Positions 41,657 through 50,435 of a stretch of DNA of 64,000 bases are shown here, piece by piece. The position numbers and the translations under genes are program-made. Position 1 is the stretch's first letter; each line of letters starts with the position of its first letter. The DNA is from Paractinoplanes polyasparticus (lineage in GTDB: Bacteria > Actinomycetota > Actinomycetes > Mycobacteriales > Micromonosporaceae), in assembly GCF_019710575.1 (NCBI RefSeq), contig NZ_JAHWFK010000001.1:906232-970231 (forward strand), given 5' to 3'. Under the pieces are notes generated by a model. That model saw nothing but the letters and a program-made list of their open reading frames with translations, did no database searches and had not been told where the DNA came from.

Positions 41657-42772
41657 TCACCGATCCGCGATGCGCCGGGCCACCTGGCGGGCCTCGATCC
41701 CGGCCTGGCGGAGCATGCCGCCCAGGTTGATGTCGTAGCCGGCGAACCAGAGTCCGGGGCGGGCGGGGGCGCCGCCGTGGACGTGCGGCACGCCCGTGTC
41801 GTCGAACAGGGACGGGTCCTCGAACAGCTCGCGCAGGCCGGAACCGTAGCCGGTGGCGGCGACGAGGACGTCGGGCTCGACGGAGGAGCCGTCGGCCAGC
41901 CGTACCGAGGAAGCTGTGAAGCCCTGCACGGCGGCCACCGGGCGGACCCGGCGGGCCATCACGTCGCGGACGATGCCGACGTCCTGCAGCGGCACGTAGC
42001 GGCCGGCGAGGTGGCGGGTCATCAGGCCCTGGGCGGGGCGGCCGATGCCGTACGGGCGCAGGTCCGGCACCTCGAGGCGGGCCATCACGGTGGCCATCGG
42101 GTCGAAGAGCCGCGCCGGGAGCCGGCCCAGCAGGACGCCGTTCATCTGGGCCGGCCAGCCCGCCACCGCGCGGCGCACGATGTGCGGTGGGGTGCGGATC
42201 GCGATGGCCACCGAGGCTGCCCCGCCCTCGGCCAGGTCGGTGGCGATCTCGGCGCCGCTGTTGCCGACGCCGGCGACCAGCACGTGCTTGCCGCGGAACG
42301 GCTCCGCGTTGCGGTACTGCGACGAGTGCACCAGCGTGCCCGCCCATTGATCGCGGCCCGGCCAATCCGGCACCGCCGGCGTGTGGAGGTAACCGGTGGC
42401 GACGACGAGCGTCCTCGTGGTGTGCACGCCGCCGCCTTCCAGCTCGAGCGACCAGCCGCCGTCGACCGGCGCGATCCGCCGGGCTGTCGTGCCGGTCCGC
42501 ACGTCCAGGGCGAACTTCCCGGCGTACGCCTCCAGGTAGCGCACCAGGTCGTCCCGCTTCACCCACCGCCCGTACCCGCGCGGGATCGGCATGCCGGGCA
42601 GCCCCGACAGCCGGCGGGTGGTGTGCAGGCGCAACCGGTCGTAGCGGCCGCGCCAGCTGGTGGCTACCCCCGGCCCCCGCTCGAGGACGACGCTGTCCAC
42701 ACCGCGGGTCTTGAGCTGGGCCGCCACGGCCAGGCCAGCCGCGCCGGCCCCGAGCACTGTCACGTTCTGCAC
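41657..42772 (-). CDS. FAD-dependent flavoprotein monooxygenase (FMO/YUCCA-like)
   Basis: 371 residues. The FAD Rossmann motif is GAGAAG (8-13) and the NADPH motif GVGNSG (168-173). Also present are ERGPGVATSWRGRYDRLRLH, VVATGYLHTPAVPDW and the C-terminal LVAATGYGSGLRELF (ATG motif). The strict FMO fingerprint (FxGxxxHxxxY) reads FAG-like LVHSSQYRNAEPF here, as in YUCCA-type and actinobacterial relatives. It would oxygenate a soft nucleophile or catalyse a Baeyer-Villiger reaction. The start GTG has TAGGCT 7 nt upstream (42785-42780). Confidence 0.88.
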   Translation of the reverse strand: MQNVTVLGAGAAGLAVAAQLKTRGVDSVVLERGPGVATSWRGRYDRLRLHTTRRLSGLPGMPIPRGYGRWVKRDDLVRYLEAYAGKFALDVRTGTTARRIAPVDGGWSLELEGGGVHTTRTLVVATGYLHTPAVPDWPGRDQWAGTLVHSSQYRNAEPFRGKHVLVAGVGNSGAEIATDLAEGGAASVAIAIRTPPHIVRRAVAGWPAQMNGVLLGRLPARLFDPMATVMARLEVPDLRPYGIGRPAQGLMTRHLAGRYVPLQDVGIVRDVMARRVRPVAAVQGFTASSVRLADGSSVEPDVLVAATGYGSGLRELFEDPSLFDDTGVPHVHGGAPARPGLWFAGYDINLGGMLRQAGIEARQVARRIADR

Positions 42773-42819
42773 GCGGTGCAGCCTAGAGCTCGGCGCGCGC
42801 GGTGGAAACACGAAAGTTT

Positions 42820-44895
42820 TCAGGATTCCGCTTCGACGGTGAAGAGCTGGGCCTGCTCGGGCGTCAGCAACGGAGCCGGCAGGCCCACTTCGGTGAGCAA
42901 GCGGCCGGGCAGCGTCACTTCGCCCGTGGCCAGCCACAGGGGTGGCGCGTCCTGGAGCGTCCGCGGCGGGGAGCCCAGCACGAGCGGGCGTACGGTGTAG
43001 CGCCGTACCGGATCAAGGCCCGGAAACCGCACCGGCGGAGGAATGGCCTCACCCGTAGCACGCAAGCTGACCAGGGCGTAGAGGGCCGACCGCCGATCGG
43101 GGGCCACAACGCCGTGCACCAGGGCGGCCGGGTCGTCGCCGTGGGAGCGGACCAGCGTGCCACCGTGCAGCAACGCGCGCCGGTGCTTGTACTCGGCGAC
43201 CCACGCCGCGATCACCGCGCGGTCAGCCGGCGGCGCGGTGGTCAGGTCCCACTCGATGCCGGCGTGGCCGAACAGGGAGGTGGCCAGGCGGAAGCTCAGG
43301 TCGCCCCGGCGGCCGGTGACGTGGGCCGTCGGCGCGCCCACATGGGAGCCCAGCAGTTCGGGAGGCATCAGCACGCTCGTCCAGCGCTGGATCTGCTGGC
43401 GTTCCAGGGCGTCGTTGGTGTCGGACGTCCAGAAACGGTCGACGTGGTCGAGGATGCCGAGGTCGATCCGGGCCCCGCCGGAGGCACAACTCTCGATCTC
43501 GACGTCGGGGAAGCGCTGCCTCACCGCGGCCAGCAGGCGGTAGAGCGCGGTCGTCTGGCGGTGGGCCGAGCCTTCCTCGAGCAGGTCGCGGTTGTGGTCC
43601 CACTTGACGAAGGCGACCGGGTACTCGGTCAGGAGCGCCGCGATGCTGTCGAACACGTACGACCAGGCCGCCGGCAGCGACAGGTCGAGCACCTGCTGAT
43701 GCCGCCAGGTGGCCGCGTCCGTGCCGCCCAGGATCCACTCGGGATGTTCGCGCGCGGTCGCCGAGTCGGGCGACACCATCTCGGGCTCCAGCCACAGCCC
43801 GAACTCCATTCCGCGCGAACGGACAGCATCGATCAGCGGCGTCAGACCGTTCGGCCAGCGGACCGGGTCGACCGTCCAGTCGCCGAGTGCGCGCCGATCG
43901 TCCGTTCGGCCGGTGAACCAGCCGTCATCGAGCACGAAACGCTCAACACCGGCCGCTGCGGCGGCCGAAACGAGCGGCATCAGACGCTCGAGTGACTGAT
44001 CGAAGTAGACCGCTTCCCAGGTGTTGAGCACCATGGGCCGCGGTTTCGCGGGCGCGCGCCGCGAGCGGATCCATTCGTGCAGACGAGCGGACAGCCCATC
44101 GATCCCGTCCGACGACCACACGGCGACCGTCCACGGCGACGCGTACGACTCACCGGGCGCCAGCCGTACCTCGCCGGGCGCGAGCAACTCCCCCGCGCCG
44201 AGCACCGTCGGCCCGAGCGTCGAACGTTCCGCCCACACCTGCTTGTCGCCGCTCCAGGCCAGGTGGGTGGCCCACACTTCGCCGTCGCGGAACGAGAACC
44301 CGGGCACGCCGAGCATCATCAGGAACGGGTCGTCGTGGCCGGGGCGGCCGTGGCGGGTCTCGCGGCTCCAGATCCCGTTGCGCAGCGTGGTGCGTTGCGG
44401 TTTCCGCTCGTACGCCCACAGTCCGGCGAAATCGAGCAGTTCCGAGGCTCGCGGCGGCACCGGCAGGACGACGGCGATCGAACCGAGGTCGTAGGCCGTG
44501 CGCCCGGTGTTGTCGAGCCGGTGCCGCAGGCGCAGGACGCCCTGAGCGCTCAGCTCGATCTCCAGGGCCAGCAGCAGTCCCTCAGCGGCCAGCGTGACCA
44601 GCACCGAGGCCGGCGACGGCCGGGACACCTCGGCCAGGCGCCACCGCGGCCGCCCGGGGCCGGCAAACGCGGGCCGGCCGCTCCAGCCGTCCCCGAGGGT
44701 GGGCAGCAGGGACAGCCGGGGCGGGGTGTCGAGCGAGCTGGGCGGCACGGCGGCCACCGCGGACGAGGCGAGCGCAGCCAGATCGGCGTCACCGAGGTCG
44801 CCGAGCGCGGCCCCCCAGTGCAACACCGAGGGCGGCTGCGGGCCGCGGGCGTCCAGCACGAAGCTGATGCCCGCGGCCTGCAGGTGGATCAACAA
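42820..44895 (-). CDS. Alpha-galactosidase, GH36
   Basis: 691 residues, without signal peptide, so intracellular. The N-terminal beta-sandwich precedes a TIM barrel with RFVLDDGWFTGRTDDRRALG, FGLWLEPEMVSPDS, FVKWDHNRDLLEEG (nucleophile Asp433) and ESCASGGARIDLGILDHVDR with FWTSDTNDA (acid/base Asp492). These are the GH36 retaining-alpha-galactosidase motifs. It would hydrolyse imported raffinose-type or galactomannan oligosaccharides. AAGGAG lies 9 nt before the TTG start, 6 bp after the binding-protein gene, at the end of the galactoside operon. Confidence 0.95.
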   Translation of the reverse strand: MLIHLQAAGISFVLDARGPQPPSVLHWGAALGDLGDADLAALASSAVAAVPPSSLDTPPRLSLLPTLGDGWSGRPAFAGPGRPRWRLAEVSRPSPASVLVTLAAEGLLLALEIELSAQGVLRLRHRLDNTGRTAYDLGSIAVVLPVPPRASELLDFAGLWAYERKPQRTTLRNGIWSRETRHGRPGHDDPFLMMLGVPGFSFRDGEVWATHLAWSGDKQVWAERSTLGPTVLGAGELLAPGEVRLAPGESYASPWTVAVWSSDGIDGLSARLHEWIRSRRAPAKPRPMVLNTWEAVYFDQSLERLMPLVSAAAAAGVERFVLDDGWFTGRTDDRRALGDWTVDPVRWPNGLTPLIDAVRSRGMEFGLWLEPEMVSPDSATAREHPEWILGGTDAATWRHQQVLDLSLPAAWSYVFDSIAALLTEYPVAFVKWDHNRDLLEEGSAHRQTTALYRLLAAVRQRFPDVEIESCASGGARIDLGILDHVDRFWTSDTNDALERQQIQRWTSVLMPPELLGSHVGAPTAHVTGRRGDLSFRLATSLFGHAGIEWDLTTAPPADRAVIAAWVAEYKHRRALLHGGTLVRSHGDDPAALVHGVVAPDRRSALYALVSLRATGEAIPPPVRFPGLDPVRRYTVRPLVLGSPPRTLQDAPPLWLATGEVTLPGRLLTEVGLPAPLLTPEQAQLFTVEAES

Positions 44896-44901
44896 CTTGT
44901 G

Positions 44902-46233
44902 TTACTCCTTGACCGGGATGGCCTGGGACTTGAGGGTCTCGATGGTCGACTTCTGGGTCGCGGCGAGGGCCTCCTCGAGGGTGCCCGAGCCGGACACCGC
45001 CGCCTTGAAGCCGTCCGACGCGTTGGCGTACGTCGAGGTCATCGTCGGTCCCCAGGTGAAGTCGGGCGTGACCTTGCCGGCCGCCTCGGCGAAGACCTCG
45101 TAGATCTTCTGGTCACCATAGAACTCGACCGGGTTGCCCAGGTACGAATACTTGGTTCCGGCCGTGGTGGCCGGGTAGAGCTGCGCTTCCTTGTTGAGCA
45201 GGGCGAGCGCTTCCTCACTGGTGTTCAGCCACAGGGCGAACTGCGCGGCCTCGTACGGATGCTTGGAGCTCTTGAAGACGGCGGTCGCCGAGCCGCCCCA
45301 GTTGCCCGCGACGTCCTCGCCCGCGCTCCACTGCGGCATCGGCGCGACCCGCCACTTGCCGGCCGTCTTGGGCGCGCCACTCATGATCGAGTTGGCGCCC
45401 CACACCGCCGACACCCAGGTCCAGGCCGAGCTCGAGTTGTACGCGTTGTCCCACTCGGTGGTCCACGGCGGGACGGTCGAGACGAGCTTCTTGCTGATCA
45501 GGTTCTGCCAGTAGTCGGCGACCTTCTTCGTCTTGTCGTCGGTCAGGTTGACCGTCCACTGCTGGCCGTCGTTGGCGAACCAACGGCCACCGGCCTGCCA
45601 GGTGAAGCCCGCGAACTGGTTGATGTCGCTCTGCGAGAAGTTGGTGATGTAGCCGCCGGCCGCCTTCACCTTCTCGGCCGCCGCCGCGTACTCGTCCCAG
45701 GTCTTGGGGATGGCGATGTTGTTCTTCTCGAACAGATCCGCCCGGTAGAACAGCGCCATCGGGCCCGAGTCCTGCGGGATGCCCCAGGCCGACTTGTCGT
45801 CGCCGAAACTGACCTGGTTCCAGGTCCACGGGATGAACTGGTCCTTGGCCTTGGCCACGATGTCGCAGGACGCTACGTCGAACAGGCCGTCCTGCACGCG
45901 GAAGCTGGGCAGGGCGTCGTACTCGATGTGGCCCAGGTCGGGGGTGTTGCCCGCCTTGAGCTGGTTGAAGAAGTTCTGGTACGTGCCGCCGTTGCCGTTC
46001 GGGCCGGTCTGCACCTTGACCTGGATGTTCGGGTTCTTGTCGTTCCAGACCTTCACCACGTTCTCGATCCCGGGGATCCAGGTGGTGTAGGTGATGGTGA
46101 CGGGGCCCGACGACGGGGCGCACGAGGCGGCGGACGCGGTGCCGCCGGGCTCGTCGTCGCCGCCGGACCCGCAGGCTGTCAGGGCGAGCGCGGAGACCAG
46201 CAAGGCGCTGGCCGCGCGGAATGCAGTGCGCAT
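44902..46233 (-). CDS. Sugar ABC transporter substrate-binding lipoprotein (family 1)
   Basis: 443 residues. The lipobox is LALTAC (Cys21). The cluster B solute-binding fold shows TYTTWIPGIENVVKVWNDKN, FFNQLKAGNTPDLGHIEYDA, KTWDEYAAAAEKVKAAGGYI and MPQWSAGEDVAGNWGGSATA. By context it captures galactosyl oligosaccharides for the two permeases upstream. No dedicated ATPase is in the operon, so it probably shares the general MsiK-type ATPase, as usual in actinomycetes. AAGGAAA precedes the ATG. Confidence 0.93.
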   Translation of the reverse strand: MRTAFRAASALLVSALALTACGSGGDDEPGGTASAASCAPSSGPVTITYTTWIPGIENVVKVWNDKNPNIQVKVQTGPNGNGGTYQNFFNQLKAGNTPDLGHIEYDALPSFRVQDGLFDVASCDIVAKAKDQFIPWTWNQVSFGDDKSAWGIPQDSGPMALFYRADLFEKNNIAIPKTWDEYAAAAEKVKAAGGYITNFSQSDINQFAGFTWQAGGRWFANDGQQWTVNLTDDKTKKVADYWQNLISKKLVSTVPPWTTEWDNAYNSSSAWTWVSAVWGANSIMSGAPKTAGKWRVAPMPQWSAGEDVAGNWGGSATAVFKSSKHPYEAAQFALWLNTSEEALALLNKEAQLYPATTAGTKYSYLGNPVEFYGDQKIYEVFAEAAGKVTPDFTWGPTMTSTYANASDGFKAAVSGSGTLEEALAATQKSTIETLKSQAIPVKE

Positions 46234-46273
46234 GGCGATTTCCTTAGTGGGGTGAGACTTCCTGGGAGGGGTG

Positions 46274-47143
46274 CTACTTGACAGCGCCGGCGCCGAGGCC
46301 GTTGCGCCAGAACCGCTGGAGGAAGAGGAACGCGACCACCAGCGGCGTGATCGAGAGCAGGGCGCCGATGATCACCAGGCCGCGCAGCTCGGGGATCTGG
46401 TTGACCTGGGTGTTCCACGAGTAGAGGCCGAGCGTCACCGGGAACAGCCGCTCGTCGCCGAGCATGATCAGCGGCAGCAGGAAGTTGTTCCAGACGGCGA
46501 CGAAGTGGAACAGGAAGATCGTGACCAAAGCAGGGAACATCAGCCGGGTGGCCACCTTGAAGAACGTGCGCACCTCGCCCGAGCCGTCGATCCGGGCCGC
46601 CTCGAGCAACTCGTCGGGAACGCTCGCGGTGGCGTAGATCCGGGCCAGGTAGACGCCGAACGGGTTGACCAGGCTGGGCAGGAACACCGACCAGAACGTG
46701 TTGGTCGCGTCCACCTTGCTGAACAGCAGGAACAGCGGCAGCGCGAGCGCGGTGGCCGGCACGAGCACGCCGCTGAGCACCACGTTGAAAATCACCTCGC
46801 GGCCCCGGAACCGGTACTTGGCCAGCGCATAGCCGCACATGGCGGCCAGCACGGTGCCGATCAGGGCGGCGCCGCCGGTGTAGAGGACGCTGTTGAGCAT
46901 CCAGCGCAGGAACACGCCGTCGCGGTAGGCGAACAGGTCCCCGATGTTGGCGAACAGGTCGAAGTCGGCGAACCAGAGCGGGTTGGTGCTGGTGAACTGC
47001 TCGGAGCTCTTGCTGGCCCCGACGAACAGCCACCAGATGGGCGTCAGGAAATAGACGGTGCAGACGGCCATGACGAGAGTGGCGGCCGTCCGGGAGAGCA
47101 GACTCTCCCGGATCTTGGTGCCGGCCGGCGCGGCGACGCTCAC
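46274..47143 (-). CDS. Sugar ABC transporter permease (MalG-like)
   Basis: 289 residues with six helices and the coupling motif EAARIDGSGEVRTFFKVATR in the penultimate loop, typical of MalG-like permeases. The start is ambiguous because of a 39-bp duplication. A GTG at 47143 has AGGGGG 5 nt upstream. The equivalent GTG in the other copy (47182), in frame and overlapping the stop of the first permease (GTGA), would add 13 residues. I choose the proximal start. It forms the channel with the permease encoded just upstream. Confidence 0.9.
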   Translation of the reverse strand: MSVAAPAGTKIRESLLSRTAATLVMAVCTVYFLTPIWWLFVGASKSSEQFTSTNPLWFADFDLFANIGDLFAYRDGVFLRWMLNSVLYTGGAALIGTVLAAMCGYALAKYRFRGREVIFNVVLSGVLVPATALALPLFLLFSKVDATNTFWSVFLPSLVNPFGVYLARIYATASVPDELLEAARIDGSGEVRTFFKVATRLMFPALVTIFLFHFVAVWNNFLLPLIMLGDERLFPVTLGLYSWNTQVNQIPELRGLVIIGALLSITPLVVAFLFLQRFWRNGLGAGAVK

Positions 47144-47212
47144 TGGGCCCCCTTGCGCTGGGTGAACTTGGGCGACGCTCACTGGACGGCCCCCTTGCGC
47201 TGGGTGAACTTG
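47132..47212. repeat. 39-bp tandem duplication at the permease gene junction
   Basis: Copies begin at 47132 and 47171 with GGCGACGCTCACTGG, followed by GCCCCCTTGCGCTGGGTGAA; the second has an extra ACG between the two parts. The duplicated segment includes the end of the first permease gene plus the start codon of the second, and the period keeps the second gene's frame. Confidence 0.9.
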
Positions 47213-48117
47213 AGGACGGCGAACGAGAGGACGAACGTCGCCAGGGCCAGCACGACCGAGAACGCGGCGGCCAGGTTGAAGTTCGGGATCGACGACGTCG
47301 AATAGACGGTCAGGTTGGGCGTGTAGGTGCTGGAGACCGCCGAACTGAAGCTGCGGAAGACCTGCGGCTCGGCCAGCAACTGGAGCGTGCCGATGATCGA
47401 GAAGACGGTGGTCAGCACGATGGCCGGCATGACCAGCGGAATCTTGATCGACCAGGCGATGCGAACCGGGCCGGCGCCGTCGAGCCGCGCCGCCTCGTAC
47501 ACCTCGGCCGGGATGGCCAGCAGCGAGGAATAGATGATCAGCATGTTGTAGCCGACGTAGACCCAGGTCACGACGTTGGCCATGGCCCACAGCACGAAGT
47601 CGGCGGACAGCAGGTCGACCGCGCTGGTGATCGACTTGAGCGGGGACAGGTTGGGCGAATACAGAAAGCCCCACATGATCGCGGCGATGACACCCGGGAC
47701 GGCGTACGGCACGAAAAAGGCCAGCCGGAAGAAGCGGCGCCCCTTGACCAGTCCCGAGTCGAGCAGCAGGGCCAACAGCAGGGCCAGGCCCAGCATGACC
47801 GGCACCTGCACGACACCGAAGAGCAGGACGCGCCCGATCGACGTCCAGAACGGGCCGTCCTCGAAGACCCGCTGATACTGCACGAGGCCCCCGAAGACCT
47901 CGCGTGCCGGCCCGAAGGTGCCGGTGCGCTCGACCGTGTAGAGGGACTGCACGATCGCGTACCCGATGGGCACCAGATAGAACAGGATGAAGAGCAGCCC
48001 GAACGGGACGACGAAGAAGGGCACAGCCCGCCCGTACCGGACGGCTCGGCCTGGTGTGTGAGGTGTCCCGGTGCCCTCGGGCACGTCGACGGTGCTCACT
48101 GTCTGTGTCATGGTCAT
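47179..48117 (-). CDS. Sugar ABC transporter permease (MalF-like)
   Basis: 312 residues, six helices, coupling motif EAARLDGAGPVRIAWSIKIP. The N-terminal Thr/Pro-rich cytoplasmic part is followed by VPFFVVPFGLLFILFYLVPI. The ATG overlaps the GH42 stop codon by 4 bp (ATGA). The C-terminal KFTQRKGAVQ is the segment copied by the 39-bp duplication. Confidence 0.92.
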   Translation of the reverse strand: MTMTQTVSTVDVPEGTGTPHTPGRAVRYGRAVPFFVVPFGLLFILFYLVPIGYAIVQSLYTVERTGTFGPAREVFGGLVQYQRVFEDGPFWTSIGRVLLFGVVQVPVMLGLALLLALLLDSGLVKGRRFFRLAFFVPYAVPGVIAAIMWGFLYSPNLSPLKSITSAVDLLSADFVLWAMANVVTWVYVGYNMLIIYSSLLAIPAEVYEAARLDGAGPVRIAWSIKIPLVMPAIVLTTVFSIIGTLQLLAEPQVFRSFSSAVSSTYTPNLTVYSTSSIPNFNLAAAFSVVLALATFVLSFAVLKFTQRKGAVQ

Positions 48118-50354
48118 GCCTCCTCCCGTACGACACGGACCGCTCCCCCGGGCACGGTCACCGAACCGGTGACGGACTGGCCGGTCACCAGCTCGCGACC
48201 GGTGATCGGGTGTTCGATGTCCTTGCTTCCGTGGTTGACCACGAAGACGAACGACCCCCGCCGCACGACCTCGACGTCCGCGTGAGCGACCCGGGCGTCC
48301 GCATGAGCAAACCCGGCGTCCGCGTAGGCGATCCCGGCGTCCGCGTGAGCGACCCCGACGTCTGCGTGAGGAACCCCGCCACCCGCGTGAGGAACCCCGA
48401 CGTCCGCGTGAGGAACCCCGACGTCCGCGTGAGCAACCCCGCCACCCGCGTGAGCAACCCCGCCACCCGCGTGAGCAACCCGGGCATCCGCGTGAGCGAC
48501 CCGGGCATCCGCGTGAGCGACCCGGGCATCCGTGTGAGCGACCCGGGCATCCGTGTGAGCGGCCCGGGCGTTGGGCTCAGCGACTGCGGTGCGCGGCTGG
48601 GCGCCGCGGGCGCCGATTGCGCGTTCGAGCACGTCGCTCAGGTCGGGGGTGTCGAGGGCGGTGGACACGTACCAGGCCTCGCCGGCGCCGAACGCGTTGC
48701 GGGTCACGGCGGGGTGGCCGTCCGCGTACGCGAGCTCCGTCTTGGCCGTGGTCACGCGCAGGCGCTCGGTCCAGAGGGTCGCCCGGCCGCCGTCGGCCAG
48801 GGGGACCGAGGTGCCGGGCAGCAGCGGGGCGAACTCTTCGCTGACCACGCCGAGCAGCTCGCGGAAAGCGCCGGGATAGCCGCCCAGGCGTACCCGGTCG
48901 TCCGGGTCGACGATGCCGCTGTAGAACGTGATGACCGCGCGGCCGCCGCTCTCCACGTAGTCGGCGACCGTGGCCGCCTCCTGGTCGGAAACCATATGGA
49001 GGCAGGGGACGACGACCGCGCGGTAGCGGCTGAGGTCTGTGCCCGGCGCGACGATGTCGGTGGTCATGCCGAGTTGGCGCAGCGCGGCGTAGGCGGCGTG
49101 CACCTGATCGAGGTAGCGCAGGTCCTGCGAGGGGCGGGCCTCGGTGTCGGTCGCCCACCACGATTCCCAGCTGAAGATGAGCGCAGTGTCCGCCTCGACG
49201 GTCGTACCGCCGACTTCGCTCAGTTTCTTGAGCGTTGCCGACAACTCGAGCACTTCGCGCCAGACCGCGGTGTCCACGCCGGTGTGCGGAACGATCGCCG
49301 AGTGGAATTTCTCGGCGCCCTGGGCCGAGGCCCGCCACTGGAAGAAGCAGATCGCGTCGGCGCCCCGGGCCACGTGGGTGAGCGCGTTGCGCACCAGCTG
49401 GCCCGGCTCCTTGGCCAGGTTGTAGGGCTGCCAGTTGACGGCGCCGGTCGAGGTCTCCATGAGGATCCACGGGCGGCCGCCGGCCAGGCCGCGGGTGAGG
49501 TCGGCGGCGAAGGACAGCTCGGCCACCGGGTCGGCCAGCCGGTGGTCGAGGTAGTGGTCGTTGGCGATCACGTCCATGTCCGCGGCCCACGACCAGTAGT
49601 TCTGGTTGCGGATGTGCGCGGTCACCATGAAGTTCGTGGTGATTTTCTTGTCCGAATGCCGGCGGATCACGGACGCCTCGGCCCGGTAGTGAGCGAGCAG
49701 CTCGTCCGAGGAGAAGCGCTGGAAGTCGACCAGCTGGGCCGGGTTGCGCACCGACAGCGCCGCACGGGGCGGCTGCACCTCGTCGAAGCTCGCGTAGCGC
49801 TGGCTCCAGAACGCGGTGCCCCAGGCCTTGTTGAGCGCCTCTACCGTTCCGTACCGCTTCTCGAGCCACACCCGGAAGGCGTCGGCGCTGGCCTCGCAGT
49901 AGCAGAGGGCGTTGTGGCAGCCGAGCTCGTTGGAGACGTGCCAGAGGTCGAGTGCCGGGTGCTGCCCGTAGCGCTGGGCGACCTGCTCGACGAGACGCAA
50001 GGCGTGCTCGCGGAACACGGGCGAGCTGGGGCACCAGGCCTGTCGGCCACCCGGGAAGCGGGTGGTGCCGTCGACGGCGACGGGCAGTACCTCGGGGTGC
50101 CGCCGGGTCAGCCACGGCGGCGCGGAGGCGGTGCCGGTGCCGAGGTTGAGCTTGATGCCGGCCGCGTGCAGAAGCTCGAGGATCTCGTCGAGCGCGGCGA
50201 AGTCGTACTCCCCTGCCCGCGGCTCGATCTGCGACCACCCGAACACGTTGATCGCCACGAGATCGACGCCGGCCTCCTGCATGAGGGCCATGTCCTCACG
50301 CCAGACCTCAGGCGACCACTGTTCGTAGTTGTAGTCGCAGCCCAGCCGCAGCAT
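48114..50354 (-). CDS. Beta-galactosidase, GH42, with a histidine-rich heptapeptide repeat insert
   Basis: 746 residues, no signal peptide. The catalytic barrel has acid/base Glu143 (WHVSNELGCH) and nucleophile Glu300 (PWILMETSTG). Cys108, Cys151 and Cys153 match three of the four zinc ligands of the classic GH42 cluster; the fourth position lacks Cys. The trimerisation (beta-galactosidase-like) domain follows (DTALIFSWESWWATDTEARP). Residues 599-696 are 14 heptapeptides of the type AHADARV, inserted before a C-terminal beta-sandwich (SFVFVVNHGSKDIEHPITG). It is the first gene of the galactoside operon, behind two LacI-type operators. Confidence 0.94.
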   Translation of the reverse strand: MLRLGCDYNYEQWSPEVWREDMALMQEAGVDLVAINVFGWSQIEPRAGEYDFAALDEILELLHAAGIKLNLGTGTASAPPWLTRRHPEVLPVAVDGTTRFPGGRQAWCPSSPVFREHALRLVEQVAQRYGQHPALDLWHVSNELGCHNALCYCEASADAFRVWLEKRYGTVEALNKAWGTAFWSQRYASFDEVQPPRAALSVRNPAQLVDFQRFSSDELLAHYRAEASVIRRHSDKKITTNFMVTAHIRNQNYWSWAADMDVIANDHYLDHRLADPVAELSFAADLTRGLAGGRPWILMETSTGAVNWQPYNLAKEPGQLVRNALTHVARGADAICFFQWRASAQGAEKFHSAIVPHTGVDTAVWREVLELSATLKKLSEVGGTTVEADTALIFSWESWWATDTEARPSQDLRYLDQVHAAYAALRQLGMTTDIVAPGTDLSRYRAVVVPCLHMVSDQEAATVADYVESGGRAVITFYSGIVDPDDRVRLGGYPGAFRELLGVVSEEFAPLLPGTSVPLADGGRATLWTERLRVTTAKTELAYADGHPAVTRNAFGAGEAWYVSTALDTPDLSDVLERAIGARGAQPRTAVAEPNARAAHTDARVAHTDARVAHADARVAHADARVAHAGGGVAHAGGGVAHADVGVPHADVGVPHAGGGVPHADVGVAHADAGIAYADAGFAHADARVAHADVEVVRRGSFVFVVNHGSKDIEHPITGRELVTGQSVTGSVTVPGGAVRVVREEA
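48267..48560. repeat. Fourteen tandem 21-bp repeats inside the GH42 gene
   Basis: 294 bp made of exactly 14 units, each coding a heptapeptide such as AHTDARV, AHADARV, AHAGGGV, AHADVGV or PHADVGV. Neighbouring units are often identical, showing recent unit duplication, while frame and the His at position 2 (one Tyr exception) are kept. Confidence 0.95.
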
Positions 50355-50370
50355 CCTCGTGATCCCTTCG

Positions 50371-50388
50371 TGTGTGCACGTGCACACA
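50371..50388. promoter_or_regulatory. Galactoside operon operator, proximal
   Basis: TGTGTGCACGTGCACACA is a perfect 18-bp palindrome 16 bp before the GH42 start codon. A 16/18 match lies at 50418-50435. The symmetric central CG is typical of LacI-family operators. Confidence 0.8.
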
Positions 50389-50417
50389 TTTCGCCGCGAG
50401 CAACCGCCGATGACGAT

Positions 50418-50435
50418 TGTGTGAACGGGCACACA
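50418..50435. promoter_or_regulatory. Galactoside operon operator, distal
   Basis: TGTGTGAACGGGCACACA, 47 bp centre-to-centre from the proximal site, flanking the likely promoter. The LacI-type gene at 51447 is the nearest candidate regulator. Confidence 0.75.
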
